Under the pieces are notes generated by a model that had not been told where the DNA came from, did no database searches, and saw nothing but the letters and a program-made list of their open reading frames with translations. The position numbers and the translations under genes are program-made. A stretch of DNA of 64,000 nt from Oligoflexia bacterium (GTDB lineage Bacteria; Bdellovibrionota_B; Oligoflexia; Oligoflexales; JAGOVF01): the NCBI GenBank assembly GCA_030432875.1, contig JAUILP010000012.1, positions 1 to 64,000 of the forward strand, read 5' to 3'. Each line of letters begins with the position of its first letter. Position 1 is the stretch's first letter. Shown here piece by piece: positions 59,157 to 64,000 of the stretch.

Positions 59157-61505
59157 ATGACCCTTATTTCGCGCGTAATTTTTTCAAAAAAAAATATTTT
59201 TTGTGCCGGGCTTTTAGGGACTAGTATTTCCTGTATTAGTCCTAGGCTTGATATAGAACCTATAACATCGGCATCGCTCACGGCCTCACCGACATTAAAT
59301 CCTGATCCGTCACTTGATTATTATCAAGGACGAATGAAAGACTTACAGCAACTCACCCAGAAGGATGAACTCCTGGAAGTTATCTTTTTAGATGTCAGGT
59401 ATTTTATTGAGAGCCATATTGCTTTTGCTCAAGGTAATACGACGCTTGCGGAAAAAAAAGCCTTTGCAGCTCTTCGGACAAATAAAGATGATCTTTCTGA
59501 AGAGTTCTTTAATTGGTGGCTTTCGGCGGCTATCAAAGTCAACTTTACATCTCCCCCAAAACCCGATGCCCTAGCAGCTTATATTTTAGCCAAAACAGAA
59601 AATGGCAAACACTGTAGTTATCTTAGCGAGACTCGGCTAACTGATAAGGAAAAACTAGAAACCTGGCTCATTGAAAATCGTTTAAAATACCTTGACTATA
59701 TTCCACAGTTGATGCCGACTACCGATATTCCCCCCAGCAAAGCTACGTTACCTTCCCAGAGTAATTTGCCAGATTTTTTGACGCGATACTGTGAGGTGAA
59801 AAAAAATCCGGGAGATGCATGGATAGCTTGGCATACGTCGCTAAAGGCAGATCAGCGGTTGTTTTTAAGCGCAGCGAGTCTTCGCGTTTGCGAGAATGAA
59901 ATCGAAGGAGGAAAAGAGCTTAAAGCCTTAAGCCGAGAGTTTTTAAAACGCAAAAATCAGGATCTCTATTTTTTTACACTCAATGAGTTAATAAATCATT
60001 ATAGGGCAGTGGGAGACCGCGATGCCATCAGTGATGCTTACCTTGAACAAACAAAGCTTTGGGATGCTGGCGTCATTAATGAAGAAAATACTGGTCTGGA
60101 AGGGGTATCTTTAGAATTAAAAAAAATAAATGACTTTCTTTGGGCGGCGAGATACCGAGCTCTCACCGGTGATTATGAAAACAGTAAAATATGCGCGCAA
60201 AAGGCGGGAAAATTTATCACAAATACATACGCTAAAAACAAAGTATCTGATTCTTCAGCCCACGGCAAAGAGCTCAAGGAACTTCAGGTGGAGTCTCAGC
60301 ACATCATCGCTTTTCGTGTTTCACTTGAAAAACAGGATTTTGAAGGAGCGCGCGCCCTCTATGAACTCGCTTTGCGAACGCCGAATATAGACAATAAGTG
60401 GCGCATGGTACTTCTTTGGCATCATGGTTTACTGAGGTTTGTGAGCGGTGATTATGAAAAATCCATAGAAATTTGGCAGGAAATCTTGATGAGCCGAAGC
60501 CAGGAAGCTGAAAGTTTAAGAGACAATGCGCTTTTTTGGTCGGCGCGTGCACATCTTAAAATGGGTAATAAAATAAGCGCCACGAGCAATACCTTAGAGT
60601 TAATTGAAAAGTATCCTTTTAGTTTTTATACTCTAAACGGGGTCAGCAGCACGGAACTTCGCTCGCTCATAGAGGGAAGCTCCTTAGTCGAGCGTCTTAG
60701 CCCAGATTTTAAGCGCTTTGATGATACAGAAAAGTTTGACTTGGCGAAATGGCGGGAAGATAGCGCCATCGGCAATCCCTTGGTCCGTGCAGAAATTTTG
60801 AGTCGCCTGGGAATGGCGAATTTAGGTCAACCCGTTGTAAAATATTTGGCGCGAAAAGTCGACAGGAGCCATTCCGCCAAAAGGGACCAAGCTCTCAGAG
60901 TCTATCTTACACGCCTTCAAACTGTTGCCGGTCTTAGTGCGGATGCTATTCGGCTTACCCAAAGAATAAGTGAAAGTGATCTTGAGTTTTGGCACAAATG
61001 GCCAGAACAGATCTTTATTATGTATCCGACACCTTATAACGACATATACATTCGTCATGCTATGTCTACGGGGGTGGACTGGGCGTTACTCCTAGGCGTT
61101 TCACGTCAGGAAAGTTTATTTCAAGCTGAGGTATTTAGTCCCGCAGGAGCGATTGGTCTCATGCAGCTCATGCCTGAAACAGCGCGTGGTCTTGCTCTGA
61201 CTAGAAGTATTGAGTTTAAGGATATCAAATCCTCTCTTCTATTTCCGGAAACTAATATCAATTTAGGCAGTCTGTATTTGCAAAACCTTTCTGCCGAATT
61301 TCATGACTTTGTGCCTGCTGTACTTGCCGCTTATAATTCTGGGTCTTATACTACACGCGCTTGGTTAAAACGCCGCTATCAAGAAGACCCGCTACTTTGG
61401 GTTGAACTCATCCCGTTCGCAGAGACCCGTGAATACGTAAAAAAAGTCTGGCGTAATATGATAGTATATGAAAACCTTTATCCGCATACTCCCGTAAGTC
61501 ACTGA
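59157..61505 (+). CDS. Soluble lytic murein transglycosylase (Slt70-like)
   Basis: Cleaves peptidoglycan glycan strands, forming 1,6-anhydro-MurNAc. 782 residues. The N terminus has a hydrophobic stretch with lipobox-like T-S-I-S-C near 23, so it may be a lipoprotein. A long alpha-solenoid U domain follows (about 60-600, TPR-like pairs). The C-terminal SLT domain has V-S-R-Q-E-S-L-F with catalytic Glu652, then S-P-A-G-A-I-G-L-M-Q-L-M-P-E-T-A, L-G-S-L-Y-L, and A-A-Y-N-S-G. The ATG has GGTT rather than a strong ribosome site. It fits Slt in length and order of domains. Confidence 0.9.
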   Translation: MTLISRVIFSKKNIFCAGLLGTSISCISPRLDIEPITSASLTASPTLNPDPSLDYYQGRMKDLQQLTQKDELLEVIFLDVRYFIESHIAFAQGNTTLAEKKAFAALRTNKDDLSEEFFNWWLSAAIKVNFTSPPKPDALAAYILAKTENGKHCSYLSETRLTDKEKLETWLIENRLKYLDYIPQLMPTTDIPPSKATLPSQSNLPDFLTRYCEVKKNPGDAWIAWHTSLKADQRLFLSAASLRVCENEIEGGKELKALSREFLKRKNQDLYFFTLNELINHYRAVGDRDAISDAYLEQTKLWDAGVINEENTGLEGVSLELKKINDFLWAARYRALTGDYENSKICAQKAGKFITNTYAKNKVSDSSAHGKELKELQVESQHIIAFRVSLEKQDFEGARALYELALRTPNIDNKWRMVLLWHHGLLRFVSGDYEKSIEIWQEILMSRSQEAESLRDNALFWSARAHLKMGNKISATSNTLELIEKYPFSFYTLNGVSSTELRSLIEGSSLVERLSPDFKRFDDTEKFDLAKWREDSAIGNPLVRAEILSRLGMANLGQPVVKYLARKVDRSHSAKRDQALRVYLTRLQTVAGLSADAIRLTQRISESDLEFWHKWPEQIFIMYPTPYNDIYIRHAMSTGVDWALLLGVSRQESLFQAEVFSPAGAIGLMQLMPETARGLALTRSIEFKDIKSSLLFPETNINLGSLYLQNLSAEFHDFVPAVLAAYNSGSYTTRAWLKRRYQEDPLLWVELIPFAETREYVKKVWRNMIVYENLYPHTPVSH

Positions 61506-61649
61506 TGTTATTCCTAGTGAAAGCGATAAAGTGTGTCTCAAAATTAAGGGGGTATCAGTATCACTCCTAGCGACAAACTCTTTTCATAATCTTGATTATT
61601 AGATATATTAAGTTCTTTACCTGAGCAAATTCGAGGCAAGGAGCTTTAA

Positions 61650-61799
61650 ATGTCTGATAAGTCAATACAAAACCAAGAGCAGAGTGCACGCGAACGACTA
61701 GGTTGGTTATCGTTGGTCGCTATAGCTGTCGCCTTTCCCACCCTATTCTTTCTTTGTGTTTGGTTTCCCATATGGATGGGCTGGACAGATGTTTATTAG
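61650..61799 (+). CDS. 49-residue single-pass membrane peptide
   Basis: AAGGAG at 61638-61643 precedes ATG 61650. The peptide has a hydrophilic N terminus (MSDKSIQNQEQSARERLG), one membrane span (about 19-42: WLSLVAIAVAFPTLFFLCVW) and ends P-I-W-M-G-W-T-D-V-Y. Its stop lies 13 bases before the CtaA-like gene, and ctaB follows, so it probably belongs to cytochrome oxidase assembly. I do not recognise the family. Confidence 0.6.
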   Translation: MSDKSIQNQEQSARERLGWLSLVAIAVAFPTLFFLCVWFPIWMGWTDVY

Positions 61800-61812
61800 G
61801 TGAAGCATAATC

Positions 61813-62829
61813 ATGCCTCAATTAGTTAATGACAAAATTTGGCTGAAATTTTTTTTTCGGCTAAGTCTTTTAATGGTCATTTGCTTGTATCTCTTGGCGA
61901 GCTTGCGCGAGTGGGGCTTTCTCGGTTGGTTTGATGCTGGAATAAATCTTTCTTTTGGGCGTTTTGGTGCCAAGTTGCCGTTTCTCTCGGTAGATGGCCT
62001 TAACATTTGGTTCCCTCGAATATCTTTTCTTATTCTCGGTACGTTCACTTTTTTGCTTTGGCTACCTATAAATAAAAACGGGTTGACGCGGCATATATTT
62101 AAAGTTCCCGTCATACTTATTTCGAGCGTTTTTTTTATTTCTCTTCTTACAACATTTCCGGTGTTTGGGGCTTTGCTCCCCCATGCGCGCGATGCCGAGT
62201 TTATGCACCGGATCTTCACTCTAATAATGTTGGGGCTAGTACTATATGCAAGCTATAAATCATATCTGATGAGTCATGACAATCGTAAAGCGTTCTTGAT
62301 GCCGCCTCCTCCCTTCTATCTTAAATTTGCTCTAAATAGTCTTTTATTAATTGCTATCATTTATATAATCTGGGGCTACTTGGTCAATAGGTACGGTGCA
62401 GAATACCTTTGTCGTGGCGTATTGTCTTGCGAACAAATAGGGGGAGGGCAACAAAGTCACTCTTTTGAGGAATTCCTTGTTATTTCATATCGTTATTTTG
62501 GTTTTGTCTTTTTATCCGCTGCTCTCATCACCCAGGTGTCGGCGCGGCGGCTTTATCTTAAAAGGGCGATTTCCCTCTCGATTCGGGTGCTTCCAACTTT
62601 TATCGCCTTAAAAATTCTCTTAGGTATTGCTCATCTTGCCCTAGATAAGGTAAAACCATTAATCTGGTTTGATTACGTTCTTGGTTTAGTTATTTTTGGA
62701 CTGTGTGTTTATCTCGTATTTTCAGCAGTACTTGTGATTTTACCCTTGAAAAGTAGCGTGCCGGTTATGCCCACTGCGGCATCTTTAAAAAATCGTAGGT
62801 CACATAACAGTAAACCCATCCCCCATTAA
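61813..62829 (+). CDS. Polytopic membrane protein, probable divergent haem A synthase (CtaA-like)
   Basis: 338 residues with about eight membrane spans. Features reminiscent of CtaA: M-H-R-I-F-T-L near 134 (haem-ligand His-Arg at the start of a helix) and a loop G-Y-L-V-N-R-Y-G-A...C-R-G-V-L-S-C after span five, recalling the Cys pair. The second expected H-R is S-Y-R-Y-F-G-F, with Tyr, and the first-half loop has no Cys pair. It lies between the 49-residue peptide and ctaB. Haem A synthase next to haem O synthase is common, so context supports the call; sequence support alone is moderate. Confidence 0.5.
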   Translation: MPQLVNDKIWLKFFFRLSLLMVICLYLLASLREWGFLGWFDAGINLSFGRFGAKLPFLSVDGLNIWFPRISFLILGTFTFLLWLPINKNGLTRHIFKVPVILISSVFFISLLTTFPVFGALLPHARDAEFMHRIFTLIMLGLVLYASYKSYLMSHDNRKAFLMPPPPFYLKFALNSLLLIAIIYIIWGYLVNRYGAEYLCRGVLSCEQIGGGQQSHSFEEFLVISYRYFGFVFLSAALITQVSARRLYLKRAISLSIRVLPTFIALKILLGIAHLALDKVKPLIWFDYVLGLVIFGLCVYLVFSAVLVILPLKSSVPVMPTAASLKNRRSHNSKPIPH

Positions 62830-62983
62830 TACTTGTGTTGAGTAGGTGTGAACCGGGCGAAATAATGCTAAAAAAAATGTGATGTTTTCTTGAGCAATTA
62901 AGCATTTTTTCGGTTGGGACAAACAGAAGTGGTGCTGATTTAAACACCAAATATTGATTGGGATCTTTTAGAAAAGGTGATTC

Positions 62984-63940
62984 ATGTATTCTAGTAGCAA
63001 CGCCCAGGATTCGCTTGGGAAAACATCAGTACATACGCAGGTCCGCGATGCAGGAGGGCTTCAATTTTGGCGTACCATAAAGCCCTATATTCAGCTTACT
63101 AAACCAACTATCGTGATGCTTGTCGTTGTAACCACGGTTCCGAGTATGCTTCTCCCTTTTGATACCCTGCCCTCACTGCCCTTATTTTTTGCTACGATTA
63201 TGGGCACCTTTTTTGCCGCAGCTTCAGCGAGTGTTTTCAATCAGGTTTTTGAAGAAAAAACCGATCAGCTAATGACACGAACGGCAAGACGACCGGTTGC
63301 CAGTGGTAAAATTTCTAAAGAAATCGCCATTGGCGAAGGTGTGATTTTAGGTGTGATGTCAATTGTTATCCTCTTAACGTATGTAAATATTACCGCTGCT
63401 GCTATAGCCTTTGTCAGTATTCTCTTCTACGCTGGTTTTTACACTTTATATTTAAAACCGCGCACACCACAGAATATAGTTATTGGAGGAGCAGCTGGTG
63501 CGGTTGGTCCGCTTATCGGTTGGGCAGCTGTCACAGGCACATTGGAGTGGCCAGCTTGGGCATTGTTCGCGATTATATTTTTTTGGACCCCGCCGCATTT
63601 TTGGGCATTAGCCTTAAAGTATAAAGATGATTATGCTCAAGCAAAGGTTCCGATGTATCCCGTTATATATGGTGAAGAAAAAACTAAGAAAGCCATTTTG
63701 CTGTACACTTTACTTCTTTTTCCCATGGTGCTTCCTTTGGGCTTTTATGCGGGCTTAGGCTGGTTTTATTTAGTGGGAGCTTCAATTTTTACCGTTTTAT
63801 TCGCCAAGCTCTCTTATGATCTTTATCGAGACAAGGGGATCAAATATTCTATGCCGCTATTTTTGTATAGCTGCCTCTATTTGTTTTTTATATTTGGCTT
63901 ACTAACAGTTGAAAGACTGTTTAAGATTGCCTTTTTATAA
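62984..63940 (+). CDS. ctaB: Protohaem IX farnesyltransferase (haem O synthase)
   Basis: UbiA-family integral membrane prenyltransferase that converts haem B to haem O for haem-copper oxidases. The 318 residues have L-T-K-P-T-I-V-M-L near 36, the first acidic motif N-Q-V-F-E-E-K-T-D-Q-L-M-x-R-T-x-R-R-P (near 87), Y-L-K-P-R-T-P-Q-N-I-V-I-G-G-A-A-G near 156, and the second motif F-F-W-T-P-P-H-F-W-A-L-A-L near 204, followed by D-D-Y-A. AAAAGGTGA precedes the ATG. It follows the CtaA-like gene by 154 bases. Confidence 0.95.
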   Translation: MYSSSNAQDSLGKTSVHTQVRDAGGLQFWRTIKPYIQLTKPTIVMLVVVTTVPSMLLPFDTLPSLPLFFATIMGTFFAAASASVFNQVFEEKTDQLMTRTARRPVASGKISKEIAIGEGVILGVMSIVILLTYVNITAAAIAFVSILFYAGFYTLYLKPRTPQNIVIGGAAGAVGPLIGWAAVTGTLEWPAWALFAIIFFWTPPHFWALALKYKDDYAQAKVPMYPVIYGEEKTKKAILLYTLLLFPMVLPLGFYAGLGWFYLVGASIFTVLFAKLSYDLYRDKGIKYSMPLFLYSCLYLFFIFGLLTVERLFKIAFL

Positions 63941-63941
63941 A

Positions 63942-64000
63942 ATGAAAATTTTTGTCACAGCACAAACTATAGTTGGAAATGAAGCCTTTCGCCATCAGCT
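63942..64000 (+). CDS. Start of a gene cut by the window end
   Basis: ATG 63942 lies one base after the ctaB stop and stays open to the end of the window (M-K-I-F-V-T-A-Q-T-I-V-G-N-E-A-F-R-H-Q). No ribosome site is separable from the ctaB end. Spacing suggests operon continuation; in other genomes SCO1- or cytochrome c oxidase-related genes follow ctaB, but 19 residues are too few to identify it. Confidence 0.4.
   Translation, partial: MKIFVTAQTIVGNEAFRHQ

Noticed and set aside
1-64000. CRISPR array, prophage or restriction-modification locus
   Set aside because: No regularly spaced repeats, phage structural genes or methyltransferase motifs were seen on either strand.

Overview
The window is about 64 kb of moderately AT-rich, gene-dense chromosome from a Gram-negative (diderm) bacterium. 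Evidence for this includes many Sec/lipobox lipoproteins, an OmpA-like protein, a lytic transglycosylase, PBP4, and haem-copper oxidase assembly genes (CtaB and a probable CtaA). The mix of long coiled-coil secreted proteins, TPR and receiver fusions, sigma-54 regulation, and a DprA/secretion-ATPase pair suggests an environmental proteobacterium of the old 'delta' group, perhaps Bdellovibrionota/Oligoflexia. That placement is inference; no rRNA gene or complete tRNA gene is present to test it.

Layout. 1-0.75 kb: tail of an IS5-type transposase, then a four-helix-bundle (S23/intervening-sequence type) ORF enclosed by a 36-nt inverted repeat. 0.75-3.8 kb: envelope genes on the minus strand (SH3b/glycosidase-like lipoprotein, small SH3b protein, OmpA-like protein). 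4-7.8 kb: purM-pyrB, an RNase Z-like hydrolase, a small coiled-coil protein. 7.9-12.7 kb: SelO, small His-rich protein, a decayed patch, a PocR-type sigma-54 activator, a ribosome hibernation factor. 13-20.6 kb: pepN, secretion ATPase plus dprA, HAD phosphatase, monothiol glutaredoxin, a cystathionine-type PLP enzyme. 20.6-24.6 kb: scpA-scpB-rluB-FAH operon. 25-27.5 kb: an unusual LuxE-LuxC fusion with an A6G8 tract at the domain junction. 27.9-31 kb: pseudo-receiver/TPR protein, a lipoprotein, and a tiny Gly9-tailed ORF. 31.1-33.7 kb: trxB-mrp-DUF971. 34-39.3 kb: PBP4, malic enzyme, FAD-linked oxidase. 39.3-42.9 kb: sucC-sucD-macrodomain-murB operon. 43-47 kb: LysM lipoprotein, aroE, membrane protein, ribF. 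47-53.2 kb: propeller lipoprotein and a 1448-residue secreted coiled-coil protein. 53.6-57.7 kb: holA, lipoprotein, a Rec-PAS-Hpt-HATPase kinase. 58-64 kb: secreted protein, lytic transglycosylase, then a cytochrome-oxidase assembly cluster (49-aa membrane peptide, CtaA-like protein, CtaB) running off the right edge.

Most of the window is core metabolism and cell biology: nucleotide, cofactor and peptidoglycan synthesis, Fe-S assembly, chromosome segregation, TCA cycle. The most unusual items are the inverted-repeat-bounded four-helix-bundle element with related solo repeats near 17.8 and 47.1 kb, the LuxE-LuxC fusion with a homopolymeric junction, and the giant secreted coiled-coil protein with tetrad repeats. 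No CRISPR array, prophage or complete mobile element was seen.
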